From contig CAYJOD010000006.1 of NCBI GenBank assembly GCA_964371655.1, positions 81,549 through 145,548 of the forward strand: 64,000 nt of DNA. The letters are read 5' to 3'. Position numbers and translations under genes: made by a program. Shown here piece by piece: positions 16,596-25,241 of the stretch. This DNA comes from CAZGSN01 sp964371655. Its GTDB lineage: Bacteria > Desulfobacterota > Binatia > HRBIN30. Under the pieces are notes generated by a model that saw nothing but the letters and a program-made list of their open reading frames with translations, did not search any database and was not told where the DNA came from. Position 1 is the first letter of the stretch; every line of letters starts with the position of its first letter.

Positions 16596-17296
16596 TGGAC
16601 ACCTATCATCAGCTCTCACTGCCCCTGCCCGGCTCGGACGAGCCTGCGATCGCCGATGCCCAGGGAGCTTCATTTCATTTGCCCGACCGGCGTAAGCTGC
16701 CGGCAGAGTATACCGATGGCGAGCTTCTTACTGCCGTGCTTGGCCCTTCAACCGCCATGCTCTGCGAGCAGCTTGCAACCAGCCATGACGGCTTCCGCAC
16801 GGTTGGTGTCCTGAGTCCGGCCGACCTCATCGAGCACGGCTTCACTTCCGGCGCCGTCAACCGTCTCTCTGCCGTCTTTGAGATCGCCAAGCGCTACGGT
16901 GAGAGCGAATTCAAGATCGGCGAGCCGTTCCGCGGATCAAGCGACATCTACGCGCACTTTCGTGAGCGACTCGCAGTCGAGACGTGCGAGTTGTTCTATG
17001 CGGTGCTCTTGGACAACAAACACCGCAAGCTTCGGGACATCCTGGTGAGCAAAGGATCGCTCACGAGCGCCATCGTGCACCCGCGTGACGTCTTCGCCCA
17101 GGTGGTGCGGTACTCGGCGGCTGCCATCCTTCTGGTGCACAACCATCCAAGCGGCGATGCAACTCCGAGCCGCGAGGACATCGAGATCACTCGCCGACTT
17201 CGAGAGGTCGGCGACCTCATGGGCGTACGTGTCCTCGACCATATCGTCATCGGCAAGGGCTCGTACGTGTCCTTCGTCGAGGGGGGGTACTGGTGA
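16595..17296 (+). CDS. radC: RadC-family JAB-domain protein
   Basis: The 233-residue protein carries the JAMM/JAB metal-binding signature of the RadC family near its C-terminus (LLVHNHPSGDATPSREDI), with E of the family's upstream site in AVETCELF and the final DHIVIG segment. The start overlaps the DUF2958 stop by one base. RadC homologues on mobile elements (anti-restriction or maintenance proteins such as YkfG/YeeS) are common; despite the name, a DNA repair role is not established. A rho-independent terminator follows at 17325. Confidence 0.88.
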   Translation: MDTYHQLSLPLPGSDEPAIADAQGASFHLPDRRKLPAEYTDGELLTAVLGPSTAMLCEQLATSHDGFRTVGVLSPADLIEHGFTSGAVNRLSAVFEIAKRYGESEFKIGEPFRGSSDIYAHFRERLAVETCELFYAVLLDNKHRKLRDILVSKGSLTSAIVHPRDVFAQVVRYSAAAILLVHNHPSGDATPSREDIEITRRLREVGDLMGVRVLDHIVIGKGSYVSFVEGGYW

Positions 17297-17324
17297 TTCA
17301 GAACTCTCACAACGAAAGCTAAAC

Positions 17325-17357
17325 AAACGCCAACCCTCAGGGATGGCGTTTTTTCTT
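17325..17357 (+). terminator. Rho-independent terminator after radC
   Basis: AAACGCCA and TGGCGTTT form a stem around an 11-nt loop and are followed by a run of T (TTTTTTCTTTT). Confidence 0.85.
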
Positions 17358-17443
17358 TTGCCGAGAGCGAACGGCTTGGTCGCACATCGAGATGCTTGCG
17401 ATCGAAAGCGGCGCCCATGGCGCTAGCTGTCTATGCGACCGAT

Positions 17444-17471
17444 TTGACAGGCGCCGTACACCCCTTACCCT
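17444..17471 (+). promoter_or_regulatory. Sigma70-type promoter, possibly giving a leaderless mRNA
   Basis: TTGACA (17444-17449), 16-bp spacer, TACCCT (17466-17471). The next ATG is at 17479, so a start site 7 nt after the -10 box would fall on the start codon. Confidence 0.5.
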
Positions 17472-17478
17472 AGTAACA

Positions 17479-17646
17479 ATGGAGAGAAGATGTGAAGACG
17501 GCGCCGCCTCAAGGTTCTCAAATAGAATGATCTGTGCCCGCTGCGGCGATCCGCTTGCGGACACGTTGTGCTTTCGGGTGGGCGAGAACGTCGTACACGA
17601 GAAATGCCCTTGGCCGTCCGAAGGAGATCGAACCCCCGACGAATAA
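17479..17646 (+). CDS. Tiny zinc-ribbon-like protein
   Basis: A 55-residue protein with CARCGDPLADTLCFRVGENVVHEKC spread over two segments: CARC, then a Cys, then HEKC, consistent with a treble-clef or LIM-like zinc knuckle. A strong promoter lies immediately upstream, and the ankyrin gene follows 45 bp later on the same strand. There is no clear Shine-Dalgarno, which fits a leaderless message. Unknown function; a small regulator or adaptor of the following gene is possible. Confidence 0.45.
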   Translation: MERRCEDGAASRFSNRMICARCGDPLADTLCFRVGENVVHEKCPWPSEGDRTPDE

Positions 17647-17691
17647 CAAGAAGGACCCGCCGCCGCATCAAGTGTCGTAAAGGTTACGAGC

Positions 17692-19251
17692 ATGCCCATC
17701 TTTGTCGACCCGCGAACCGATCCGAAACCCCAGGTACGCAAGCAGTCCAGGGAAACAACCGAGGAGTGGGCATCGCTCGGAGAGCTTCACGTCCTTTGTC
17801 GTGAAGGACGTCTGTATGATGTCGAGCGCTGGATCCAAGCTGGACGACCGCTGCAGGTTGCTGAAGGTACGACGATCAAGGGGCGCCGACTCACCTCGGC
17901 AATTGAGATTGCTCTCGAAGCGGGAAACCGGGCTCTCGTGCTGCTTCTTCTGTGCAACGGATACGACCAAAACATCGAGCCACGATGTCCCCTCGATCTG
18001 GCCATACAATCTCGCCAGTGGGACCTGGTCGATGTCCTCATGGAATGGGGAGCCGACATTCAGCGAGTCAGCGTAGTCACTCTCTTGGAGAGCTACAGGA
18101 CCGAATTGCTGGAGCGATTTTGGACTCTCGGAATCGATTTCACGGCGGAACATGCCCTGGCGTCAGCACTCGCGTATCATTCGAGCAACAAGCCACTGTT
18201 TGGATTTGCCAAACGTCATCGCGAGAACGATCCTCGAATCCAACGTGAGCTAAACATCGCGCTCGCACACCACGCCGACGAGGAAAACGAGAAAGGTGTG
18301 CTCCTATGCCTTTGGGCCGGCGGAGATCCTCACGCTCCGGCTGCCAGTCTTCGGTTTGGCGACGTCGATGACGACTCCGGCGATAGCGAGACCGACGGCG
18401 ACCGCTTCGTCGGATGGACGGCAATTCACGAAGCCTGTGGCAATGGCGATTCGCACATCCTCGAGCGGCTTGGCCCAGATCCGTGTCGCGACAACTTTGA
18501 TGACCTGTACCGTGCCGCAAACAATGGTGCGATCATCAAGGTTCTGTCCCGCTTTGCTCTGCCCAAGGATGTCGGCGCCGTCATCTGTCGACAGCTTTTC
18601 TGGATGCAGCCACCACCTTTCGGCTACCCACAGTCAACTGACACTTTGGAGAGTCTGTTCAAAGTTGGAGCCCGTTGGCTCGCGAGCTCAGCAGCCGAGA
18701 TCTCTGATGTCCGCCGTTCCCTTCTCCGAATGTCGGACGCCACCTTCGTCCACGTGATGAAACTGTTCGCCAGAGGCGACAATTGTTCACCAGATATCCT
18801 GCAGGGCCTGGGCCGTACTCCGGCAATGCGGGAGCGCATGCAGAAGGTCGGTTTCATTCCCAAGGAGAAGCACGACATCGCGAGATTCCTTGAACCGAAA
18901 CCGACACGCTCGCGCGAGGTTCTCGCAAAGTTCGGCGTCGAGCGTCCAAAGGCGACACGACGACTGCCGCCTTCCGTTGAAATCGGAAACCAAGGGCCAA
19001 ACAAACGCGAGATCCGGATCGAACGAGCAGCGCTGTTCGAGCGTGTGTGGTCGGAGCCGGTGGAGAAGCTAGCCAATTCATGGGGCCTCTCCGGACGCGG
19101 CTTGGCTAAAGCATGCGAGCGCCTCCAGATCCCTGTGCCTCCTCGCGGCTTCTGGGCAAAGATCCAACACAAGCAAAAGGTCCGACGTCCTCGTCTCCCC
19201 GCTTTGCCGACCGGCGAAGCCGAAGAGATATTGATCTACGCGCCGAAGTGA
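17692..19251 (+). CDS. Ankyrin-repeat protein with C-terminal HTH-like domain
   Basis: The 519-residue protein has degenerate ankyrin repeats (e.g. RLYDVERWIQAGRPLQ near 40-56, SAIEIALEAGNRALVLLLL, CPLDLAIQSRQWDLVDVLM, TAIHEACGNGDSHILERL), a long helical middle, and a C-terminal domain (~445-505) with LFERVWSEPVEKLANSWG, LSGRGLAKACERLQIPVPP and RGFWAK. That last block is a recurring module on mobile elements and resembles an HTH DNA-binding domain. No membrane segment is seen. It is the first large gene of the cargo region. An ankyrin sensor fused to a DNA-binding module suggests a protein that recognises something and acts on DNA; this is inference. Confidence 0.6.
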   Translation: MPIFVDPRTDPKPQVRKQSRETTEEWASLGELHVLCREGRLYDVERWIQAGRPLQVAEGTTIKGRRLTSAIEIALEAGNRALVLLLLCNGYDQNIEPRCPLDLAIQSRQWDLVDVLMEWGADIQRVSVVTLLESYRTELLERFWTLGIDFTAEHALASALAYHSSNKPLFGFAKRHRENDPRIQRELNIALAHHADEENEKGVLLCLWAGGDPHAPAASLRFGDVDDDSGDSETDGDRFVGWTAIHEACGNGDSHILERLGPDPCRDNFDDLYRAANNGAIIKVLSRFALPKDVGAVICRQLFWMQPPPFGYPQSTDTLESLFKVGARWLASSAAEISDVRRSLLRMSDATFVHVMKLFARGDNCSPDILQGLGRTPAMRERMQKVGFIPKEKHDIARFLEPKPTRSREVLAKFGVERPKATRRLPPSVEIGNQGPNKREIRIERAALFERVWSEPVEKLANSWGLSGRGLAKACERLQIPVPPRGFWAKIQHKQKVRRPRLPALPTGEAEEILIYAPK

Positions 19252-19386
19252 ATGGAGGGACATGCGTCGACGCGGAATTGAGGACGAGGCCCTCCCTATC
19301 TGCGCCAACCGCGACTGTGCCTGTGTTTCCACGTCGCGGTAACGAGGATCGAGCGTTACGGGTTGCTATAGATTGCCACAGTACGG

Positions 19387-20367
19387 ATGAAGAAGACCTT
19401 CATTGCCAACTTTGGCCGTGAGAACAATCTCTGGCCGGACTGCCACACCCGCTCGACCGTGGCGGCTTATGAGGATGAGGATCTGCGACCCCTCTGGCTC
19501 GCCGGCGACCGCGAGGGATACATCGCCCGCTGCATCGCGACCAAAACAACCGCCGCCGGTATCACCCCGACGCGGCAGGTGGCCTCTCGTTGGTTCAATA
19601 TTGGCCAGATCATCTCCTCGACTGAAGGCGATCTCTGGATTCACCGCGAGAAGCACGAATTGTGGTGGACGTTCTCGCGCTCCGGCGAAGTTCAGGTCGC
19701 ACTCGAGCCGGCTTTCAAACGCGAGAACGAGCAGATCTACGTGATGCGCAAACCGACCGATCCGTGGTCAAACAAGAACAGAATAGGCAATCCGCTTGAG
19801 TGGCTTGCTCTACACCCCAAGGCGCGCGCGTTTCTCTTCACCGAAGGAACCGTCCAACAGCTCGCAGATGATCATGCTGCCTACGCGCTTGCACTGATCA
19901 ATGGAAGCGACCTCAACTCTTGGCATTCCCGTCCCGATTGGAAGGCGAAGGCCGATACTGGCGGGAATCCCGGAACGATCTTCAACGCCAAAGAGCGAGC
20001 GGCTCTGCGTATGGCGATGACCGCACGAGACACCGTGGCCGCTGCGAATGGTCAGCAAGTCTTGACGACCGTCAAGAACAAGGAGCTTCGCTTCGCGACG
20101 ACGGAAGATCTCAAGAGATACATTGTCGCACTCGTCGAGGCCCAGGATGGGCTCTGCGCCATCACGGGTCTGCAGCTTCAGTTCGATGGGGAGCACGAAG
20201 ATCCTGAGCTCTTGTGTTCGCTCGATCGGATCGACAGCAACGGTCACTACGAACCTGGCAACCTACAGGTAGTCTGTCGATTCGTGAATCGATGGAAGAG
20301 CGCTGGCGACGATGGCGAGTTCCGTCGCCTGCTTGGCGTCGTTCGTGGCGCAGGTGGTCTCGCCTGA
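19387..20367 (+). CDS. HNH-type endonuclease-like protein
   Basis: The 326-residue protein ends in an HNH-like module (about residues 255-310): GLCAITGLQL, then LCSLDRIDSNGHYEPGNLQVVC and NRWKSAG. The LDRID...GHY...NLQVVC spacing matches HNH nucleases of the HNH_5/phage type, although the zinc Cys pairs are incomplete. The N-terminal ~240 residues have no recognised domain, with aromatic-rich segments such as LWIHREKHELWWTF. It lies between the ankyrin and the AbiJ-like genes on the same strand. A role as a defence nuclease is likely from context. Confidence 0.6.
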   Translation: MKKTFIANFGRENNLWPDCHTRSTVAAYEDEDLRPLWLAGDREGYIARCIATKTTAAGITPTRQVASRWFNIGQIISSTEGDLWIHREKHELWWTFSRSGEVQVALEPAFKRENEQIYVMRKPTDPWSNKNRIGNPLEWLALHPKARAFLFTEGTVQQLADDHAAYALALINGSDLNSWHSRPDWKAKADTGGNPGTIFNAKERAALRMAMTARDTVAAANGQQVLTTVKNKELRFATTEDLKRYIVALVEAQDGLCAITGLQLQFDGEHEDPELLCSLDRIDSNGHYEPGNLQVVCRFVNRWKSAGDDGEFRRLLGVVRGAGGLA

Positions 20368-20704
20368 CCAGGTTGTGCCTTCCCGACTCTTTCGCCCACT
20401 ACGACTGCGCGTGGCCTGATCCAGAGGACGGGTCGGTCACGTGCGCGACGAGTAACCGCAAGCGTCAGACAAGCCCCCCGAAGCAATCCGGGCCATTTTC
20501 TCTTGCTCGGCGAATGGATTCGGGGGGCCCTTTGCTCTCCCTTCGACAAGCGCAGGGGCGCTTCCGCTCCGCCGGCATCCTCCCCCGGACCGGTGCATGC
20601 TAGAAAGCAGTCGTGTGCACAGTGAACGGAAGCCCGTGGGATACATGGCTCACCGATGCAACGTCGGTTCATTCGCCGACAGCTGTGATACGATCTGAGG
20701 GAAG
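20368..20704. other. Intergenic with a GC-rich inverted repeat
   Basis: No gene is supported. GCCCCCCGAA (20473-20482) and TTCGGGGGGC (20519-20528) form a 10-bp inverted repeat around 36 nt, possibly a decayed terminator for the HNH gene. A GC-rich stretch follows before the next start. Confidence 0.45.
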
Positions 20705-22099
20705 ATGACGTCGGCTACGCTGCGTGATGTTTTGCGTCCCCTCGTTGTCGCGCTCAAGGACTCCGGCACGCACGAAGTACTTCCGTCCATCTGTGCGAGA
20801 CTTGGTATCCCCTTCGTCGCAGAGAGATCTTCTAAGCGAGAAAGGATGAGCGACAGCTTCGACGCGCTGCCCGATACCAAGTTGCCGTACGCGGCGGAGC
20901 GCTTGCTAGAACTACATCCACCCTCGCCACGTGAACGGAATAGAATTCAAGATCTCGTGTGGGCCGCTGCCGCAGGACCCGAACTCCCGAAGAGGTTTCG
21001 CCGGGAGCTCGCTCGCGCGATGGACGCAAGCGCCGTCGATCTCTACCTCGATCCGAATCGATTCGATGCCCTCTTGGAGAGCCTGTGGGTGTTGGATGGC
21101 GGTTCCGATCCAATGGAACTTCTGACTAGTGGCGTAGATCGCTTTCTCCGAGCGGAAATCGACCAGCACGTTCACCGTAACCCGGAAGACTGGTCTGTTG
21201 AGTATCTGTTCGACAAACTTGGGGTGTTCGAGGCTTCTGACCGACGATTTGCGCTGTTCCTCGAAGGACTCGCGTCATCCGAGGTACGCCCCGACGAAGC
21301 AAGCCAGCGCCAGTTTGTAGAGGTTGTGAATGTAGCGCTGCGCGGGTGCGGCGTCGAAATGCGAGAGATCGGTATAGACGGCGGTTACCCCGTGTTCAGC
21401 GTGATCTCGACGCGTGCTGGAACGACGGGACGTCCGAAGAATCTCATTTTCGCGTCCTCCGTGAAGCCCGACCTTCGCTTCCGGGATGCCGTGAACAACG
21501 ACATCGAAATCGTCGATAACGCCGACCGCGTGCTCGTGTATGACCGCCCCATAAGCTCGGATGGGCTGCGGTGGCGCGACCTGCAGTCCTGGTGGAGTGA
21601 GACGCGCGGGATAGACGCCGAAGATGAGGGCAAGAAGACTCTCTATCAGCGGTTGCGAGGTAGCCTGCCAAAAAACTCTCCAGCGCAGGTGTTGCTCTTT
21701 GATGCCTTTCACCGCGGCTTTGGCAGTGCCGTTCCTCATCTTCCTGCCCTCCTTCCTGAGGTCTGGCTCCACTGGGACCCAAAAACGGTGAAAGAGCGTG
21801 GCCCTCAGGCACTAATGCGTTTCCGAATGGATTTTCTGCTGCTCTTGCCCGGCGGTGCTCGCATCGTCATCGAGGTGGACGGCAAGCACCACTACTCGCG
21901 TGATGATGGACGGGCGGATTGTGACCGCTACGCAACGATGGTGGCTGCAGACAGAGATCTAAAGTTAGCCGGGTACGATGTTTTCAGATTTGGCGCCTTC
22001 GAGCTGGATGGGGACGCGGCGCCGTCGATCGTTAAGAGATTCTTCGACTCCCTGTTCAAGAAACATGGCGTGGTCATCCCCTCAGGAACCGATACATGA
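20705..22099 (+). CDS. AbiJ_NTD3-type abortive-infection protein with Vsr/DUF559-like nuclease domain
   Basis: The 464-residue protein has an N-terminal half (~150-240) that fits the AbiJ N-terminal domain 3 pattern: AEIDQHVHRNPEDW, RRFALFLEGL, RQFVEVVNVALRGCGVEMREI. The C-terminal part (~375-450) looks like a PD-(D/E)XK nuclease of the Vsr/DUF559 type: MDFLLLLPG, IVIEVDGKHHYS, and CDRYATMVAADRDLKLAGYDVFRF. The D...E-V-D-G-K catalytic set is intact. The start follows GAGGGAAG. It converges with the reverse-transcriptase gene at 22131. It is probably a stand-alone abortive infection or restriction effector, though it could work with the neighbouring operon. Confidence 0.65.
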   Translation: MTSATLRDVLRPLVVALKDSGTHEVLPSICARLGIPFVAERSSKRERMSDSFDALPDTKLPYAAERLLELHPPSPRERNRIQDLVWAAAAGPELPKRFRRELARAMDASAVDLYLDPNRFDALLESLWVLDGGSDPMELLTSGVDRFLRAEIDQHVHRNPEDWSVEYLFDKLGVFEASDRRFALFLEGLASSEVRPDEASQRQFVEVVNVALRGCGVEMREIGIDGGYPVFSVISTRAGTTGRPKNLIFASSVKPDLRFRDAVNNDIEIVDNADRVLVYDRPISSDGLRWRDLQSWWSETRGIDAEDEGKKTLYQRLRGSLPKNSPAQVLLFDAFHRGFGSAVPHLPALLPEVWLHWDPKTVKERGPQALMRFRMDFLLLLPGGARIVIEVDGKHHYSRDDGRADCDRYATMVAADRDLKLAGYDVFRFGAFELDGDAAPSIVKRFFDSLFKKHGVVIPSGTDT

Positions 22100-22130
22100 G
22101 GCGAAACTGACCCACCATCCGCGGTAGGTG

Positions 22131-25100
22131 TCAGGGTATCCGCCTTCGTTCTGGACTGATTTGGAATCCATCAGGCACTGGCTTGAACGGGCCATCTAGC
22201 GACGAGCGATAGGCGCTTTGAAACTGTCGCAGCCCGACCACGTCGATCTCGCCGATCACGAAGTAGTCTTCGATGCCGCCTTTGACCCGAACGATATCAC
22301 GCTGCCACAGGTCTTTGGCTGGACTGCGGATACGACTGTCTCCGTAGAGACGGTTGTTGCACTGGACGACATAGGTGTGGATGCTAAGCGCTGCCGATTC
22401 CACGAGGGCACAGAACGTCTCAGTGTCCTGGTTCCATTCGGGCACAAATACCGCATCAACCTTTCCCCGGAATTGTGTCTGGTATTCTACGTTCGTCAGC
22501 TCGCTGCAAACCATGATCCCAAAGTGGAAGTCCCCGTGGCGAAGAGTTGGCTTCTGTGGCGGTAGAATTGGATCCAAGCGCTTGTTGCCGATCTGCGCCA
22601 AGTGATCTTCCTCGTGCGGAGCCGGGCGCGCCTTGTCCTGTCGATACACCACCAATGAGGGAAAGCCCAGGAAGTCACTGACCAGGGATGCCCACACTTG
22701 GTTCGCAACGCCATCGCTGTTGTCAGGATGATGAATGTATTCAACTCCGGCGATCAAGGAGATCCCGCGGTTCATCAGCTTCGACGCTATTCGAAAGAAC
22801 CAACGCGAAGGAATAGAAAGCTCTGGGAGCACGACATAGTCAGGAGCCTTCTGAGATCGCAGAACCGCGTTCATCAGCCTGTTAAGACGTTGATACCTCC
22901 TGCGGCCAAGATCGGGTTGTGCGACAATGGATGCCTTCCAGCTGTGCTCCGACGTTTCCCAGCTCGTCACTGCAATGCGGCGGCGCATTTGCACTTTTGT
23001 CCGAGGAACCAGGATGGGTCCCTCCGAATCTTTGAGGCCTGGAAGTGGCTCCGCTGGAAAGAACCCGCGAAACGCTAACGCCCACCGGCTGATTTCTGTT
23101 TGTGCCGGGCCGACGAGCATGTCAGGCAAGAGAATATACAATTCATCGACATGGAAGGGGCGTGTCGGGTACAACATCGCTAGCGGCACCCCTTGCTCAT
23201 TTGGCTTCAGCCTCTTCGAAAGCGACGCCACATCCTCCAACATACGTCTGTCGATGAATGGAGAGGCCACGCGCACTGATGCGGAGGTCGCGTCGTCGGT
23301 GTCCCAAATCTGCGCGATCCGGTACGGGAAGTATCGCATGCGATAAGCTACGCGTCCCATGTCGCGCGCGAAGAGACGGCGTGCTCGCGAGAGGGCATCT
23401 AGTGCTCCGCCTACCGGTAGGCTCGACTCCCCTTCTCGCCCCGCGGGCGAAAGCTGTCCGATATGTCGCAGAACGGCTTCAATCTCGGCAGCATCGTTCT
23501 GCTGATCTGGCGCCAGCGCCGAGGCGACCGCCTCGGTGAGGGAACGGATAAGATGGCGACACCACGATCCCAGAATATCTTGATTCTTACCTTCGATCGC
23601 TGCCAGGGATACAAAACAATCCTTTTCAATCTGCCGGATCAGCACCTTGAGTCGCGCCAGTAGAGCTCGGGCCTGGTCGTAGTCACCGCATGCTATCGCG
23701 AGTGCGAAGACTCGTGGAAGGTATTCGGCAAAGTCGAAGAACTGCGGTAAAGCCACGAGGTGGAAACGCACGGTCTCCAAGAATGCGTGGCGTTGAGGTT
23801 CCCAGCTATCGCAATCCAAGTCCTGCTCGAACGCTTCCATGTCCCGTAGGCGTATCGCGAGCGCTCCGCGACGTAGCGACAGCGACTCGGTCTTGCGTAA
23901 ATTGTCGACTTGCTCACCATCGGCTCCAACAGCGCTCACGAGATCAGCGGCGAGAGCGTCAGGTCTGGCTGGACGGTCGGGCAACGCCCGCCACTCGCTG
24001 GCCCGCTCGCGAATCTGGCGCGCGATCGACTTTACCAGAGCCTTCCCGGTGACTCCTTCGAGCAGAAACACTTTCTGCTTGCTCCCTACCAGGCGGATCT
24101 GGCTTTTGCCTAGATATCTGCGTTTGAACTCTATGGCAGGTTCCTCTCCAGCTGTTGCAAGCTTCAACACCTTCCCCGTCTTTCGACAGACGTACTTCCA
24201 AACTTCCCGGCTGCTCCGAAAGCCCTGCTTGTCTTCCAAGACCAAGAGGATGTCGTCGACATATCGGCCGTAGTACAGGGCTCCGAGTTCGCGGACGACG
24301 ACACGATCTAGCTCTGCTAGAGCGACGTTGGCGATCAGGCGTGCCGCTGGGAGTCCGACGGGAAGGCCTACCTCTGGTTCATCGCAGTGGACAGGGGTTC
24401 GGGCCGCCCAAGCATGCAGCGCATCGATTAGTGCTTGGGTAAACTGCCGCTCGTCTGCGCCCAGCTGCTCCTGCAGACCAAATGCCTGCAGATATTCGTC
24501 ATGAAGGAGGAAGTCCGGACTCGTGCGATGGTAGAACTGACGAACATCTGCCGTGATCGCGACGACGCGCTTCTTGTCGTCCAATGCGTCGCGCATTGTG
24601 CGCAACCCCTTGTCCCGCCATTCCCCGAAGGGTCGGAAGTATTGGCGAAACGAGCCGAGAGAATAGTTATTGATCCTGCCCCGGGGGTTCTCCGCGTGTT
24701 CTGGCCGCGTTCGGCGCATGCGGGAACCATAGGACTCCCTGCCGAGAATTCCGTCATACAGATGGCCCACTTTGAGCATCCACAGTGCGGATGTCACATG
24801 GAAATCAATGCTGTGCACCCCAACGAGCCGAAACTCGGCCGTGGGCTTCTTGCGAGGATGCCTTGCGTGTCCCGCCTCCACCCACACGCGCCATGCATGG
24901 TCAGGGTCAGAAGGCTGCCAAGCGGCGCGACGGGTTGCTTCCCGATGATCCGCGATGCTCTTCGGAATCACGGCCCAATCACCGACACACTCGGCGGTCG
25001 TCATCCAGCCGAGGTTTCCTGATGTCAGTCGGTCAAACAGCGCGCCCAGATTGGATTCAAGACGTTCTTCGTAGTCGCACAAAGCGAATGCGTTCGGATG

Positions 25101-25190
25101 GTCCCTCTGGTAGTAGATGTCTGCCTTCGCCTTGCGGTAAGCGATACCAACGTCTCGCTTGGTCACAAAGTTGGGATTTTCCCAGCTCAT
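22131..25190 (-). CDS. Defence-associated reverse transcriptase-nitrilase (DRT type 1 / UG1-like)
   Basis: The 1019-residue protein has an N-terminal reverse transcriptase: ITADVRQFYHR (first catalytic Asp, ~215), GLPVGLPAARLIANVAL (~275-292) and the YVDD box at ~310-313 in GRYVDDILLV. A helical middle follows, then a C-terminal nitrilase-like domain from ~735 with candidate triad Glu ~790 (VVLPELSIPS), Lys ~853 (VVYRQDKARP) and Cys ~895 (GIMVCSELTN). RT plus nitrilase is the architecture of type 1 defence-associated RTs (UG1 and relatives). It is the last gene of the nine-gene leftward cluster, 51 bp after DUF6119. No retron-like msr/msd was seen beside it. Confidence 0.82.
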   Translation of the reverse strand: MSWENPNFVTKRDVGIAYRKAKADIYYQRDHPNAFALCDYEERLESNLGALFDRLTSGNLGWMTTAECVGDWAVIPKSIADHREATRRAAWQPSDPDHAWRVWVEAGHARHPRKKPTAEFRLVGVHSIDFHVTSALWMLKVGHLYDGILGRESYGSRMRRTRPEHAENPRGRINNYSLGSFRQYFRPFGEWRDKGLRTMRDALDDKKRVVAITADVRQFYHRTSPDFLLHDEYLQAFGLQEQLGADERQFTQALIDALHAWAARTPVHCDEPEVGLPVGLPAARLIANVALAELDRVVVRELGALYYGRYVDDILLVLEDKQGFRSSREVWKYVCRKTGKVLKLATAGEEPAIEFKRRYLGKSQIRLVGSKQKVFLLEGVTGKALVKSIARQIRERASEWRALPDRPARPDALAADLVSAVGADGEQVDNLRKTESLSLRRGALAIRLRDMEAFEQDLDCDSWEPQRHAFLETVRFHLVALPQFFDFAEYLPRVFALAIACGDYDQARALLARLKVLIRQIEKDCFVSLAAIEGKNQDILGSWCRHLIRSLTEAVASALAPDQQNDAAEIEAVLRHIGQLSPAGREGESSLPVGGALDALSRARRLFARDMGRVAYRMRYFPYRIAQIWDTDDATSASVRVASPFIDRRMLEDVASLSKRLKPNEQGVPLAMLYPTRPFHVDELYILLPDMLVGPAQTEISRWALAFRGFFPAEPLPGLKDSEGPILVPRTKVQMRRRIAVTSWETSEHSWKASIVAQPDLGRRRYQRLNRLMNAVLRSQKAPDYVVLPELSIPSRWFFRIASKLMNRGISLIAGVEYIHHPDNSDGVANQVWASLVSDFLGFPSLVVYRQDKARPAPHEEDHLAQIGNKRLDPILPPQKPTLRHGDFHFGIMVCSELTNVEYQTQFRGKVDAVFVPEWNQDTETFCALVESAALSIHTYVVQCNNRLYGDSRIRSPAKDLWQRDIVRVKGGIEDYFVIGEIDVVGLRQFQSAYRSSLDGPFKPVPDGFQISPERRRIP

Positions 25191-25241
25191 CCGTCCACCC
25201 CAGCGCGTAACTCCCCCGTGTTCATACCTGGCTCCAAGAGC

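Noticed and set aside
22131..25190. Retron
   Set aside because: The RT is large with a nitrilase domain, and no msr/msd-like structured RNA was found beside the gene.
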